Source: Acidimicrobilacustris sp040882655 (lineage in GTDB: Bacteria > Actinomycetota > Acidimicrobiia > Acidimicrobiales > Acidimicrobilacustridaceae). From it: a DNA stretch of 64,000 nucleotides. This document shows positions 18,033 through 27,316 of this stretch, piece by piece. Made by a program: the position numbers and the translations under genes. Below the pieces are notes generated by a model. That model was not told the DNA's origin. It saw only the letters and a list, made by a program, of their open reading frames with translations, and made no database searches. Position 1 is the stretch's first letter; the number at the start of each line of letters is the position of its first letter. The DNA lies in contig JBBEAV010000004.1 of assembly GCA_040882655.1 (NCBI GenBank), forward strand, positions 105,788 through 169,787. Reading direction: 5' to 3'.

Positions 18033-18607
18033 GCGACCCCTCCTACGGGCCATCGGCAATTGCTACTCCTGCGAATTACGTCACCATGCTGCGGATTTTG
18101 GTGTCTCCATTGCTGTTCGCAATGATCAGCGATCAGCCCAGCGGATGGGCCGTTTGGGGATTGTGGACAGCGTTGGCGTTAACCGATGGGGTCGACGGAT
18201 GGATAGCTCGGCGACACGGCACTACTCGTAGTGGGGCTTTTCTTGACCCACTTGCCGACAAGGTTCTGGTCCTCGGCGCTCTGTTCTCATTGGTGTCGGT
18301 TGATCGTTTCCCCGTGTGGCCAGTCGTCATCATCGCAGTGCGCGAAATCTTCATCAGTCTCTATCGGATGTGGTGGGGTCGTCGGGGCCTAGCGATGCCG
18401 GCTCGAACATCAGCCAAGCTCAAAACTTTGGTTCAGTCCCTTGCGGTGGGTGCAGTTCTGCTTCCTCTGACAACCAACTGGGTATGGCTTGGTGATGGCC
18501 TGTTGTACTTCGCAACATTTTTGGCAGTCCTCAGTGCGATTCAGTACGTATGGGACGGGAGCCGAGCGGCAACCACAATGGAGACTCAGGTCAGCGATCC
18601 AATCTGA
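18029..18607 (+). CDS. pgsA: CDP-alcohol phosphatidyltransferase, probable PgsA
   Basis: Integral membrane enzyme of 192 residues transferring a phosphatidyl group from CDP-diacylglycerol. The family motif DGVDGWIARR...GAFLDPLADK (D-x2-DG-x2-AR-x8-G-x3-D-x3-D) is complete at about residues 53-78. Its place between rimO and cinA is that of the phosphatidylglycerophosphate synthase gene in other actinobacteria, which is the likely role, though the acceptor alcohol cannot be proven from sequence. Translation is coupled to rimO by a 4-base overlap. Confidence 0.9.
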   Translation: MSDPSYGPSAIATPANYVTMLRILVSPLLFAMISDQPSGWAVWGLWTALALTDGVDGWIARRHGTTRSGAFLDPLADKVLVLGALFSLVSVDRFPVWPVVIIAVREIFISLYRMWWGRRGLAMPARTSAKLKTLVQSLAVGAVLLPLTTNWVWLGDGLLYFATFLAVLSAIQYVWDGSRAATTMETQVSDPI

Positions 18608-18614
18608 GGGGACC

Positions 18615-18620
18615 TACGAT
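18615..18620 (+). promoter_or_regulatory. -10-like hexamer before the LtrA-like gene
   Basis: TACGAT ends 8 bases before the ATG at 18629, the same hexamer as before rimO. Confidence 0.38.
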
Positions 18621-18628
18621 CACACCTC

Positions 18629-19823
18629 ATGGCCGGGCAGACTGATCAACCGAAAAGCCCAATCCAGACTCCCGCCGTTGGTTTCTTGGAGTTGTTCTTT
18701 GATTTGGTGTTTGTGGCCTCAACGGTAGTGCTTTCAAACGAATTCGCATCAGCGGTGTCGTGGCAGTTGGCAGGGACTTCTGCCTTGATGTTTTCTGTGC
18801 TGTGGTTGTTGTGGTTCCACATGACCGTTCTTATGAATGTTGAGCGTCGAGATGATCTGGGCCAGCGGGGAATTGTTTTCGCATTGATGTTTGTCATTTT
18901 CGTCACGACGCTACTTTTCGTCCAGCGTGACTCATCGCCTGATCTCGTGGGGTTGGGGTATCTCGTCGCGGTTTTGCTCGTGGCCTATGCCTATCAACGA
19001 GTTGCCAAGATGGAAGATCCCATTGGGGCATGGGCCAGATCGCGTCGGAATCGTCTGATTCTTGCTGGTGTCGTGATGATGTTTGGAGTCATCATCCCTG
19101 ATGGTCCGGATGCAGCGCTTTATGCAATCGCCATTCTCCTCTTAGTGATTCCAACCTCGCTCTCTTCCCAGGAGGGTCGACCCGTTCCTGCAATTGATGC
19201 ACATCATCTCTCGGAGAGAGCTGCGCTGCTGACCTTGATAGTGATGGGCGAGTCATTGGTGAAAGCGGCGCTTGTTATTAGTTCTGGATCGATTGCGTTT
19301 TTTGATGGTGTCAGCCTTGTTGTCATGTTTGTCATTTTGTTTGCCCTGTATTCCACGTATTTCGACGACGTTCCGTATGCCGGTATCAAGCCCGGTGCAG
19401 TTGCCGGAGAATTGTGGTTGTTGGCACACTTGGTACTACAGCTTTCGATAGTGGTGTTGGCTGTGGGTGTGTCGAAATATCTCCAAGTCGGAGAACTTGG
19501 GGTTCCACCGAAAGCCGTCGTGCTGCTGATGGTGGCGTTCGTTGGAATTTTCTGTGGCCTTGCGTTCATCGGTTGTTTTGATGAAAGGAGGAAGCGGCTC
19601 TTTAGGGTCGGCCTGCATCTGTCCACTGCTGTTGTCGCCGGCGCCGCCNNNNNNNNNNGGCGTTGCGGGCGGCGTAACTCTGGTCGCGAGCTGGGCGACC
19701 CCGAGTATGTTGTTGCTCTTTCTGGCTGGGCTTTCGGTTGTAAATGCTGTGCTGTCGTGGCAGGTGCGACGTGGTGCTTCTGTCATTCATCATGACCATG
19801 CAGAAACCGTGTTTGTTCACTAG
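18629..19823 (+). CDS. Low-temperature-requirement A (LtrA) family membrane protein, split by assembly gap
   Basis: Polytopic membrane protein with the LtrA signature LELFFDLVFV at residues 23-32 and about ten hydrophobic segments, plus HLSERAALLTLIVMGESLVK typical of the family. The role is unknown; the name comes from a Listeria cold-growth locus. Ten N at 19649-19658 interrupt it. Before the gap the frame is that of 18629; after it the sensible continuation (GGVTLVASW, LLLFLAGLSVVNAVLSWQ, then stop at 19821-19823) is in another frame. The simple reading is that the gap length is arbitrary, not that the gene is broken. Confidence 0.8.
19649..19658. other. Assembly gap of 10 N
   Basis: Ten unknown bases inside the LtrA-like gene. 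The frame differs across the gap, so the true length is not 10 modulo 3. Confidence 0.99.
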
Positions 19824-19855
19824 CCATCGTTCGGTCTCTTTCTGAAAGGCTCCTC

Positions 19856-21091
19856 ATGAATTGTGAAGTTGTTGCTGTTGGTACAGAACTTTTGTTAGGC
19901 CAGATTGTCGATACCAATTCCTCGTGGATCGGGGAACAACTCGCCCTCGCCGGCATCGATTGTTTCTTGCAGGTAAAAGTTGGTGACAATTGGGAGCGCA
20001 TTCGTGATGCTTTACAAATTGCACTTGATCGCAGCGATGCCGTCATCGTTTGCGGAGGCCTTGGCCCGACCCAAGATGACATCACCCGCGATGTCATCGC
20101 CGATGTGATGGAAGTAGAACTGGTTGAAGACGAGGAAGTAGTTGAACGACTTCACGAGATCTTTGGATCTCGCGCTGGAAGCATGCCCCTCAATAATCTT
20201 CGGCAGGCTCAGGTGCCGGTGGGCGCCTCACGAATTGCGCAAATGCCCGGTACCGCTCCTGGACTGATCTGTCCGATCGGCGACAAGATAATTTTTGCCG
20301 TTCCGGGTGTGCCTTATGAAATGAAGGAAATGATTTCCGGAACAGTCATTCCGGAACTTCGGCGACGTGCCGGCGACACCGGTGTGATTCGCAGTCGAAC
20401 AATCCGCACATGGGGTCATAGCGAATCAGGCATTGCTGAAATGCTTAGCCAACGCCTCGAGGAACTCGATCAAACTGGTGCGGCAACGATCGCTTTTTTA
20501 GCCAGTGGAATTGAAGGCTTGAAAGTTCGAGTCACTGCGAAAGCGGAAACTGCCGAACGGGCTGATGCGGTGGTCGCTGCTGAAATCACTGAAGTCGCTC
20601 AAATTTTATCGGACTACGTCTTTACGACTGAAGACCAAACGATGGAGGAAGTCGTTCTTCAGTTGCTGCGCGCTCAGGGTCTCACTCTTGGTTTGGCTGA
20701 GTCGATCACCGGTGGGCTCATAGCCAGCCGATTGGTTGCGAACCCGGGCGCGAGCGATGTTTTACGTGGCTCGATTGTGAGTTACGCCAGCGAAGTGAAG
20801 TTCGATGTGCTGGGCGTACCCGTTGGTCCAGTTGTAAGCGATGAGGCAGTTCGGGCGATGAGCGAAGGTGCATGTCGTGTACTTGGTTCCGATGTTGGAA
20901 TCGCAGTGACAGGAGTTGCCGGTCCCGAAGAGCAAGAGGGCATACCCGTTGGAACGGTGTTCATGGCCACGACTCTTGACGGCATCACTGAATCGTCAAT
21001 GGCAAAGTTCCCGTTCAACCGTGAACAGTCTCGACAGTTCACGGTCATCACGGTGTTAGATCATCTGCGCCGGCGGTTGCTGGCGCGCTGA
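19856..21091 (+). CDS. cinA: CinA family protein (nucleotide pyrophosphatase-like plus NMN amidase domain)
   Basis: Two-domain protein of 411 residues. The N-terminal MoaB/COG1058 domain has VGTELLLGQIVDTNS and CGGLGPTQDDITRD. The C-terminal PncC-type domain begins near residue 270, with LGLAESITGGLIASRL and GVAGPEEQEG. Family members hydrolyse ADP-ribose and deamidate nicotinamide mononucleotide in NAD recycling. The gene has its own ribosome site (GAAAGG) and sits before recA as in many actinobacteria, where the two may respond together to DNA uptake or damage; no SOS box is seen in front of it here. Confidence 0.93.
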   Translation: MNCEVVAVGTELLLGQIVDTNSSWIGEQLALAGIDCFLQVKVGDNWERIRDALQIALDRSDAVIVCGGLGPTQDDITRDVIADVMEVELVEDEEVVERLHEIFGSRAGSMPLNNLRQAQVPVGASRIAQMPGTAPGLICPIGDKIIFAVPGVPYEMKEMISGTVIPELRRRAGDTGVIRSRTIRTWGHSESGIAEMLSQRLEELDQTGAATIAFLASGIEGLKVRVTAKAETAERADAVVAAEITEVAQILSDYVFTTEDQTMEEVVLQLLRAQGLTLGLAESITGGLIASRLVANPGASDVLRGSIVSYASEVKFDVLGVPVGPVVSDEAVRAMSEGACRVLGSDVGIAVTGVAGPEEQEGIPVGTVFMATTLDGITESSMAKFPFNREQSRQFTVITVLDHLRRRLLAR

Positions 21092-21101
21092 ATCGTTCCC
21101 G

Positions 21102-21524
21102 TTACTGGGCCTTCAAATTAAGCGAAGCCGAGTTCATGCAGTAGCGAAGCCCGGTGGGGCCAGGTCCATCGTTGAAGACATGGCCGAGATGCGCTCCGCA
21201 TGACGCACACAACGCTTCGGTGCGGGCCATGCCATGTGAGTTGTCGACCTTCGTCGCCACGGCATCATTGGTCTTGGGGTCAAAGAAGCTGGGCCACCCG
21301 GTTCCACTGTCGAACTTCGTATCGGAACTGAAGAGTTCCTTTTCGCACACGATGCAGTGATAGGTGCCGTCCTCATGACAGTCCCAGTATTTTCCGGTGA
21401 ACGCACGCTCAGTGGCGCTGCACTGAGTGACCTCAAACTGTTCAGGACTGAGGCGCTGGCGCAGAACTTCTTCTCGTTCGGCTGGATCAGAGGGCAGCGA
21501 TTGATTGGGCTGTGAATCAGTCAT
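21102..21524 (-). CDS. msrB: Peptide methionine (R)-S-oxide reductase
   Basis: Repairs oxidised methionine in proteins. The 140-residue protein shows the MsrB pattern: two CxxC zinc pairs (CIVC; CASC), the substrate block DSGTGWPSFF, HLGHVFNDGP, and the catalytic cysteine in RYCMNSASL (usually RYCINSASL). ATG 21524 is preceded by AAAGG at good spacing; a GTG at 21533 is in frame but lacks room for a ribosome site. It converges on cinA with 10 bases between stops and is divergent from recA. Confidence 0.95.
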   Translation of the reverse strand: MTDSQPNQSLPSDPAEREEVLRQRLSPEQFEVTQCSATERAFTGKYWDCHEDGTYHCIVCEKELFSSDTKFDSGTGWPSFFDPKTNDAVATKVDNSHGMARTEALCASCGAHLGHVFNDGPGPTGLRYCMNSASLNLKAQ

Positions 21525-21633
21525 CGGGGGCACCTTTCGCCTCTGCCGGTCTACAACGGCATTGGCAGACTATCGGTAGAGGGCCGTAATGGCCTATCGG
21601 GGAAAGCCAACGGGGGAACGGGATCGAGGGTCA

Positions 21634-21662
21634 TTGACTGAACAGGTGTTCGAAGTTACAGT
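21634..21662 (+). promoter_or_regulatory. recA promoter with SOS box in the spacer
   Basis: TTGACT (21634-21639) and TACAGT (21657-21662) are spaced 17 bases. The LexA box GAACAGGTGTTC (21640-21651, GAAC-N4-GTTC) fills the spacer right behind the -35. LexA binding there would block RNA polymerase. A GTTCGAAC palindrome follows at the start of the leader. Confidence 0.8.
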
Positions 21663-21766
21663 CTTGTTGTTCGAACACCGGGGGTCTGTCACACCCCCTC
21701 CGTAGGTTCAGGTCAACATCAATTCACGCTCCGGGCACCCGGGGCATCACACCCAGGAGAAAGACG

Positions 21767-22858
21767 ATGGCGAAGGAATCGAACCGTCAACCGTTCCCAC
21801 AGGAACGAGACAAAGCACTTGATATGGCTCTCGGCCAAATCGAAAAGCAGTTTGGTAAGGGCTCGGTCATGAAGATGGGCGAAAAGGGCAGCATGCGGAT
21901 CGAAACGATCCCCACCGGCGCTTTGGCCCTCGACCTTGCGCTCGGCGTAGGTGGGCTGCCCCGTGGCCGCGTCGTCGAGATCTTCGGCCCGGAATCCTCC
22001 GGAAAATCAACCCTCGCCATGCACGTTGTTGCTGAAGCTCAGCGCAACGGTGGCATCTGCGCCTATGTCGATGCTGAGCACGCCATGGACCCCATCTATG
22101 CCTCCGCCATTGGCGTCGACACCGATCAGTTGCTCATCTCACAGCCTGATACTGGTGAACAGGCACTCGAGATCGTCGACATGTTGGTGCGTTCTGGTGC
22201 ACTCGATGTCATCGTCATTGACTCGGTGGCCGCTCTGACCCCCCGAGCCGAAATTGAAGGCGAAATGGGCGATAGTCACGTCGGACTACAGGCCCGTCTC
22301 ATGAGCCAAGCCTTACGTAAGCTCACGGCGAATCTCAACAAGTCCAACACCGTCTGTATCTTCATTAATCAGTTGCGAGAGAAGATCGGCGTCATGTTCG
22401 GCTCCCCAGAAACCACCCCTGGTGGTCGAGCCCTGAAGTTTTATTCGTCAGTTCGTCTCGACATCCGTCGAATCGAGTCCATCAAAGATGGTGTCGAGGT
22501 TGTGGGCAACCGCACCCGAGTCAAGGTGGTCAAGAATAAGGTGGCACCACCGTTCAAGCAGGCCGAATTCGACATCATGTACGGCAAGGGCGTGAGCCGT
22601 GAGGGTTCGACTATCGACATCGGCGTGGACCTTGGCTTTGTCAAGAAGTCTGGTGCTTGGTACACCTACGAAGGCGAACAACTTGGCCAGGGGCGAGAAA
22701 ACGCAAAGAATTACTTGCTCGAGAATCCTGAGGTCATGGTTGAAATCACCGAACGCATCCTCACCAGCGTTGGAATTGGCGAAAATGCTGAGGCTTCTGA
22801 AGACGCCGAGGACGGTATGAGTACTGAGCACGACGTGCCGATTTCGCTCGAGGACTGA
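21767..22858 (+). CDS. recA: Recombinase A
   Basis: Strand-exchange ATPase and co-protease for LexA cleavage. The 363-residue protein has Walker A GPESSGKST (74-82), VIVIDSVAAL (Walker B), the L1/L2 loops (EGEMGDSHVGLQARLMSQALRK; GVMFGSPETTPGG, abbreviated) and an acidic C-terminus. A strong ribosome site AGGAGAAAG precedes the ATG; the 104-base leader has GC-rich hairpins. No recX follows; the next gene is on the other strand behind a terminator. No intein is present. Confidence 0.98.
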   Translation: MAKESNRQPFPQERDKALDMALGQIEKQFGKGSVMKMGEKGSMRIETIPTGALALDLALGVGGLPRGRVVEIFGPESSGKSTLAMHVVAEAQRNGGICAYVDAEHAMDPIYASAIGVDTDQLLISQPDTGEQALEIVDMLVRSGALDVIVIDSVAALTPRAEIEGEMGDSHVGLQARLMSQALRKLTANLNKSNTVCIFINQLREKIGVMFGSPETTPGGRALKFYSSVRLDIRRIESIKDGVEVVGNRTRVKVVKNKVAPPFKQAEFDIMYGKGVSREGSTIDIGVDLGFVKKSGAWYTYEGEQLGQGRENAKNYLLENPEVMVEITERILTSVGIGENAEASEDAEDGMSTEHDVPISLED

Positions 22859-22880
22859 GTTTTCATTTTTTTGTTTTTCG

Positions 22881-22918
22881 AAATGGTCCCGAGGTGCCAG
22901 TGGCCCTCGGGACCATTT
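22881..22918. terminator. Strong stem-loop between recA and the convergent gene
   Basis: Perfect 14-base arms (AAATGGTCCCGAGG and its complement) around a 10-base loop lie 22 bases after the recA stop and 19 bases from the stop of the convergent gene. A T-rich tract precedes rather than follows it on the + strand. It probably ends transcripts from both sides. Confidence 0.75.
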
Positions 22919-22936
22919 GCGTGTAGCCAGGCAGCA

Positions 22937-24838
22937 TCAGTTGCTTTCCACCTGAGAGGTCAACCACGGGGCCGCTGACGGGGCCATCACCTCAGAGGAT
23001 TGATCAGGTTGCAGTTGCACGAGATTCGGTGATGAGAACATGGCGAGAAGGGGTACTGCTTCCGCTGAGGCCTGAGCAGGATTCAGTCGGCCAATAGTGA
23101 AGAGTGCTTCAACGGTTTGCGAACCCGAGCGAGTCACAAACCGAAGCGTCTCGACCCTCTGACTTGTCACACTCTGGGCCTCTGTACAACCGTTCATTGT
23201 CATTTCCGTTGGGGTGAGCGTCACGCTGACACTTGTTGAATTCATTGTGCACTCCGATCGTTGATCTCCGAAAATGACTGCGGTGATAAGGGGAGCCTGA
23301 ACAGAGACGGTAAGACGTTCGGCGACTATTGGCGTCAAAGGCTGTACGAATGGCTCGGGGCCGCGTGGGGTCTGCATGATGTCGAACCGATAGAAGCGAC
23401 GCTCGGGGAATCGACTGAAAAGTTCGACATTTCGCGAGCCAAGATCGACAGCGAAGAGCCTCTCGGAATCGAGGCGGGGAGGGTTGGAAAGCGCCCCCCA
23501 GGGATGAAGGATGTACGGGCCGTCGATACCCACAGGAATGAGGACGATTGAAGGCCCATTGACCGTTGCGTCAATGAGGTCTACCTCACGAGCAATGGCA
23601 TCACGAGCTTCGGAGTTGACCCGAACTTTGTCTGGAACTTCGATCGCAACGCCTAAAAGCATGGCCAGAAGAACACCTGACAAGAGAACTCGATTTCGTT
23701 TCGCGATATCGCAGAGTGCAACTGCCAAGAAAATCATCGCCGGAATCAGGAGGCCTAAGTAATAGTGAGGGCCATAAAAATTTCTTCCGCCGATGATTAG
23801 GTAGTTGCCGTAATAAAAGAAATACACCAGCGGATAAAGAACCGATTGAGCAGCGAGGAGCCAAAAGACATCGCGTGCCGAATGCCAAAGTTTCCACGCC
23901 CCCCACGCAGCGATGGGCACCGAAACCACTCCGCCCCATATCCAATGGGGGAATGCACGCAGGTTGACTCGGAGGGCCAGCCACGCCTCTGAGACGCCGA
24001 CGTAGACGTATTTCGAAGACTCGGTAATCGCTCGATAGCCAAAACCGAAAGAACCGTTTCCTCCGAGAGTCCAGAGCGCAAACGTGAATGGGTCGCCCGT
24101 CGTCAACGCGTTATAAACCAGAGCTCCGACGACCGCGGGAATGCTGAGTAGCCCGATAACCGCCACTGTTTGCAGGCCAACTCGAAGCGAGGGGCTTCGA
24201 AGGAGGCACCAAAGAAAAAGGATAACCGCTAGCACGATTCCTTCTAATGGTCGTGTCCACAAAAGAAGGCCTTCGAACAGGCCTGCAGCCACGATCCAAG
24301 ATCGATAGGGGCGCCCTGCAGTCCTGCGATCGATTCCACGTGTTGCAAAGGCCAGTGAAGTGGCAGCAAGAGTCACGGCAAGCACATAACTGACGAACAT
24401 TGCGCTCTTTACAATGAAGAGCGGGCTGAGGACGAAACATCCCGCAGCAACGACGCCAATACGAGGGTTGCGTAGGAGCGCATTCGTGAGTGCGTAAATC
24501 GAAAGTACCGCAGCCGCAGCAATTGCTGCGAGTGCAATTCTCATGGTTCCGAACAACGTGTCGCTCAGGGCCATGAGAGCGGGAAGAGTTGGCTGCGGTA
24601 CGAGTACCAGACGATCATCTCCGACACTCCCCGACATCCACGGCCTAAATGCGTCCCCATGCTCTGACGCCGAGAGGCTCAGATTCCCCTGCTGGAACAT
24701 TTGGGCATTGAGGACGTAGACCGCCTCGTCGTTGTTCAACGAGAGATTTTCAAAAAAAGCGTGGCCGATGAACAAGGAAAGAATGGCCGCCACTACTGCT
24801 AGAAACGCCACAACTTTTTGTGCCGTGCGACTTTCCAT
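22937..24838 (-). CDS. Polytopic GT-C-like membrane protein (ArnT/PMT type)
   Basis: Protein of 633 residues with about eleven hydrophobic helices in the first 470 residues and a soluble C-terminal domain. The first extracytoplasmic loop starts LSLNNDEAVYVLNAQMF, with the Asp-Glu pair typical of lipid-linked-sugar glycosyltransferases of the GT-C fold (PF13231-like). A role in glycosylating cell-wall or lipid material is plausible, but the donor and acceptor are unknown. ATG 24838 is used because the longer open frame (to 25105) overlaps the divergent miaB gene. It stands where recX is in mycobacteria. Confidence 0.65.
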   Translation of the reverse strand: MESRTAQKVVAFLAVVAAILSLFIGHAFFENLSLNNDEAVYVLNAQMFQQGNLSLSASEHGDAFRPWMSGSVGDDRLVLVPQPTLPALMALSDTLFGTMRIALAAIAAAAVLSIYALTNALLRNPRIGVVAAGCFVLSPLFIVKSAMFVSYVLAVTLAATSLAFATRGIDRRTAGRPYRSWIVAAGLFEGLLLWTRPLEGIVLAVILFLWCLLRSPSLRVGLQTVAVIGLLSIPAVVGALVYNALTTGDPFTFALWTLGGNGSFGFGYRAITESSKYVYVGVSEAWLALRVNLRAFPHWIWGGVVSVPIAAWGAWKLWHSARDVFWLLAAQSVLYPLVYFFYYGNYLIIGGRNFYGPHYYLGLLIPAMIFLAVALCDIAKRNRVLLSGVLLAMLLGVAIEVPDKVRVNSEARDAIAREVDLIDATVNGPSIVLIPVGIDGPYILHPWGALSNPPRLDSERLFAVDLGSRNVELFSRFPERRFYRFDIMQTPRGPEPFVQPLTPIVAERLTVSVQAPLITAVIFGDQRSECTMNSTSVSVTLTPTEMTMNGCTEAQSVTSQRVETLRFVTRSGSQTVEALFTIGRLNPAQASAEAVPLLAMFSSPNLVQLQPDQSSEVMAPSAAPWLTSQVESN

Positions 24839-24886
24839 GAATGAAATGTAGTTCCGCCAAAAGAAGCCGACCGATGCACTTGCGAG

Positions 24887-24892
24887 TATCGT
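24887..24892 (+). promoter_or_regulatory. -10-like hexamer, probable leaderless start of miaB
   Basis: TATCGT ends 6 bases before the ATG at 24899; no ribosome site is seen. Confidence 0.42.
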
Positions 24893-24898
24893 GTCGTA

Positions 24899-26377
24899 AT
24901 GGACCAGAACCCCAACCTCGCTGGATCCAAGACCTACGCCATCCGCACCTACGGGTGCCAGATGAATGAGCACGATTCGGAACGTATTGCTGGCCTGCTC
25001 GAAGCCGATGGGCTCATTTTGTCTGACTCCGATGAAACCGCCGACGTAATGGTGTTCAACACCTGCTGCATTCGCGAGAACGCCGATAACAAATTCTACG
25101 GTCACTTAGGTCGGTTCAAGACCATCAAAGAAGACCGCCCTGAAATGGAGATTATTGTTAGCGGATGCTTGGCGCAGAAGGATCGTGAGTACATCGCCGA
25201 GCGTGCCGGCCACGTCAACGTGGTAGTTGGAACTCACAATGTGCATCGTGCTGTTGAATTGCTTCACGAGTCTCGTGACTCTGGTCCCATAACCGAGATT
25301 TGGGATGAAGCGCTCGATGATGCGGCCACCTTCCCTTCAGCACTTGCTGTTCGTCGGGAGGTCGATTGGTCGGCGTGGGTGACGATTCAGGTCGGGTGCG
25401 ATAACACCTGCGCGTATTGCATCGTCCCTGCCGTGCGTGGTCGCGAGATCAGCCGCCCGTTCGGAGAGTTGTTATCCGAGGTTGAACGCCTTGCCGCCGA
25501 CGGGGTGCGGGAAATTACATTGCTAGGTCAAAACGTGAACTCCTACGGTCGCGACCTCACCAGCGAACGTCGGGCGCTGGCCCCGGCAGCCGATGATCTC
25601 CTCGTCGCCGGTAGCCGATGGCTTGATGACCGCCGAGCTCGACCACTCTTTGCCGATCTTCTCACTGCGGTGAGCAACATCCACGGAATCGATCGGGTTC
25701 GCTTCACCAGCCCTCATCCCAAAGATCTACGTGAGGACACGATCACGGCGATGGCGACCAGCCCTGCGGTCTGCCCTCATCTTCATTTTCCTCTGCAATC
25801 AGGAAGTGATCGGGTGTTGGCGCTTATGCATCGGGGATACACCGCCGATCGATATCTTGAGAAGCTTTTCGCAGCCCGAGCCGGTATCGAAGATCTCGCT
25901 ATCTCTACCGACATCATTGTTGGTTACCCCGGAGAAACCGAAGAAGATTTTGTGCAAACCCTCGAGGTTGCGGCTGCTGCCGAGTACGACTCGGCCTACA
26001 CGTTCATCTTCTCGCCCCGTCAGGGAACCGAGGCCGCTGAGATGAAGGAGCATTTTTGCGATCCGGTTGTTGTTGGCGATCGTTTTGATCGGCTGCGCGT
26101 TGTTGTTGAACGCTCGGCACTGATCAAGCACCGCGATCGAATTGGCCGCACCGAGACGATCATTGTCGAGGGTCCGTCCAAGAGAGATTCTGCCGAGATC
26201 ACCGGCCGCACGGCGCAAAACAAGTTGGTGCACTTCAAATCCGATCGCCCTCTGCGCTCGGGCACGCTGGCGACTGCCCTGATCACCGACGCAGCAACGC
26301 ATTACCTCCGAGGCGAGTTGGTAGAGGTTCTTTCAATGTCGCAGCACCGCACAAAGTTCTCGGTCACCGCCGGGTGA
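24899..26377 (+). CDS. miaB: tRNA-2-methylthio-N6-isopentenyladenosine37 synthase
   Basis: Radical SAM enzyme adding the methylthio group to i6A37 of tRNAs that read U-starting codons; it needs MiaA, encoded next. The 492-residue protein shows the cluster block TYGCQMNEHDSE, the CCIRENADNKFYG block, the SAM motif CDNTCAYC near residue 167, GYPGETEEDF and a TRAM domain. Between GQNVNSYGRD and FADLLTAV it has an extra segment of about 35 residues, a feature also seen in other actinobacterial MiaBs. GTG of miaA overlaps its stop. Confidence 0.96.
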   Translation: MDQNPNLAGSKTYAIRTYGCQMNEHDSERIAGLLEADGLILSDSDETADVMVFNTCCIRENADNKFYGHLGRFKTIKEDRPEMEIIVSGCLAQKDREYIAERAGHVNVVVGTHNVHRAVELLHESRDSGPITEIWDEALDDAATFPSALAVRREVDWSAWVTIQVGCDNTCAYCIVPAVRGREISRPFGELLSEVERLAADGVREITLLGQNVNSYGRDLTSERRALAPAADDLLVAGSRWLDDRRARPLFADLLTAVSNIHGIDRVRFTSPHPKDLREDTITAMATSPAVCPHLHFPLQSGSDRVLALMHRGYTADRYLEKLFAARAGIEDLAISTDIIVGYPGETEEDFVQTLEVAAAAEYDSAYTFIFSPRQGTEAAEMKEHFCDPVVVGDRFDRLRVVVERSALIKHRDRIGRTETIIVEGPSKRDSAEITGRTAQNKLVHFKSDRPLRSGTLATALITDAATHYLRGELVEVLSMSQHRTKFSVTAG

Positions 26378-27309
26378 ATTCTCCTGCCCGGTTTCGTCCA
26401 AACGGTCGACACCTTGCGCTTGTGGGTCCCACGGCATCGGGTAAGTCAGCCCTGGCGCTTGAACTTGCCCGCACCCGTGACGACATAGAGCTGGTCACGG
26501 TTGACTCCATGCAGGTGTATCGGGGAATGGATATCGGCACCGCAAAACCTTCAGCCTCGGAACAAGCCGAAGTGGTCCATCATCTTCTTGACCGGTGCGA
26601 CCCCGACGAGGAGTACACCGTCTCTCTCTTTCAGAACGACTGTCTCGCTGTTCTCGCTGCTATTGAGGCGCGTGGCAACAGGGCGGTTCTTGTGGGTGGA
26701 ACAGGGCTCTATCTCCAGTCGATTACCGATGACCTAGAGATACCGGGTCGTTTTCCTGAACTACGTATCGAGTTAGAGGAAGAACTCGATACCTCGGTGC
26801 TTTATGCGCGTTTACAGGATCTCGATGCAACCGCTGCAGCAAAAATGGAATCGACCAATCGGCGTCGTGTCATTCGTGCACTGGAAGTGACACTCGGAAG
26901 CGGCCGACCCTTTTCCACTTTTGGCCCCGGACTCGAGGACTATCCACCTTCACCATTTCCGATTTTTGGGTTGGCCATGGAACGCGACCTGCTCGATGAA
27001 CGCATTGCCCAGCGTTATCAGCAGCAGATGGCGTCTGGCTTCCTTGAGGAAGTGGCGGCCCTTCGTGGTCACCCAAATGGCCTCAGCCGAACTGCCCGGC
27101 AGGCCCTCGGCTACAGCGAGCTTCTCGATCATCTTGAAAATGGGACTGATCTTGAGAACGCCTTAGACGAGGCAAAAATGCGTACCCGTCGGTTTGCCCG
27201 TCGCCAACAACGATGGTTTGGCCGTGATCCTCGAGTCACCTGGATTGCAACCGGAAGAGAAGAATCCGGAAACCGGCTCGCCGAACTCGCCCACGGACTG
27301 GTTGACTGA
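26374..27309 (+). CDS. miaA: tRNA dimethylallyltransferase
   Basis: Transfers a dimethylallyl group to A37 of tRNA, making the MiaB substrate. The 311-residue protein has the P-loop GPTASGKS (18-25), DSMQVYRGMDIGTAKPS, the GGTGLYLQ motif and RRRVIRALEV. GTG 26374 overlaps the miaB stop by four bases, so the two enzymes of this modification are translationally coupled. Confidence 0.96.
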   Translation: MNSPARFRPNGRHLALVGPTASGKSALALELARTRDDIELVTVDSMQVYRGMDIGTAKPSASEQAEVVHHLLDRCDPDEEYTVSLFQNDCLAVLAAIEARGNRAVLVGGTGLYLQSITDDLEIPGRFPELRIELEEELDTSVLYARLQDLDATAAAKMESTNRRRVIRALEVTLGSGRPFSTFGPGLEDYPPSPFPIFGLAMERDLLDERIAQRYQQQMASGFLEEVAALRGHPNGLSRTARQALGYSELLDHLENGTDLENALDEAKMRTRRFARRQQRWFGRDPRVTWIATGREESGNRLAELAHGLVD

Positions 27310-27316
27310 TCCCCTG

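Noticed and set aside
19660..19795. LtrA-like protein ending at 19795 in the first frame
   Set aside because: The residues after the N run in that frame are Arg/Cys-rich and not membrane-like; the alternative frame continues the helices.
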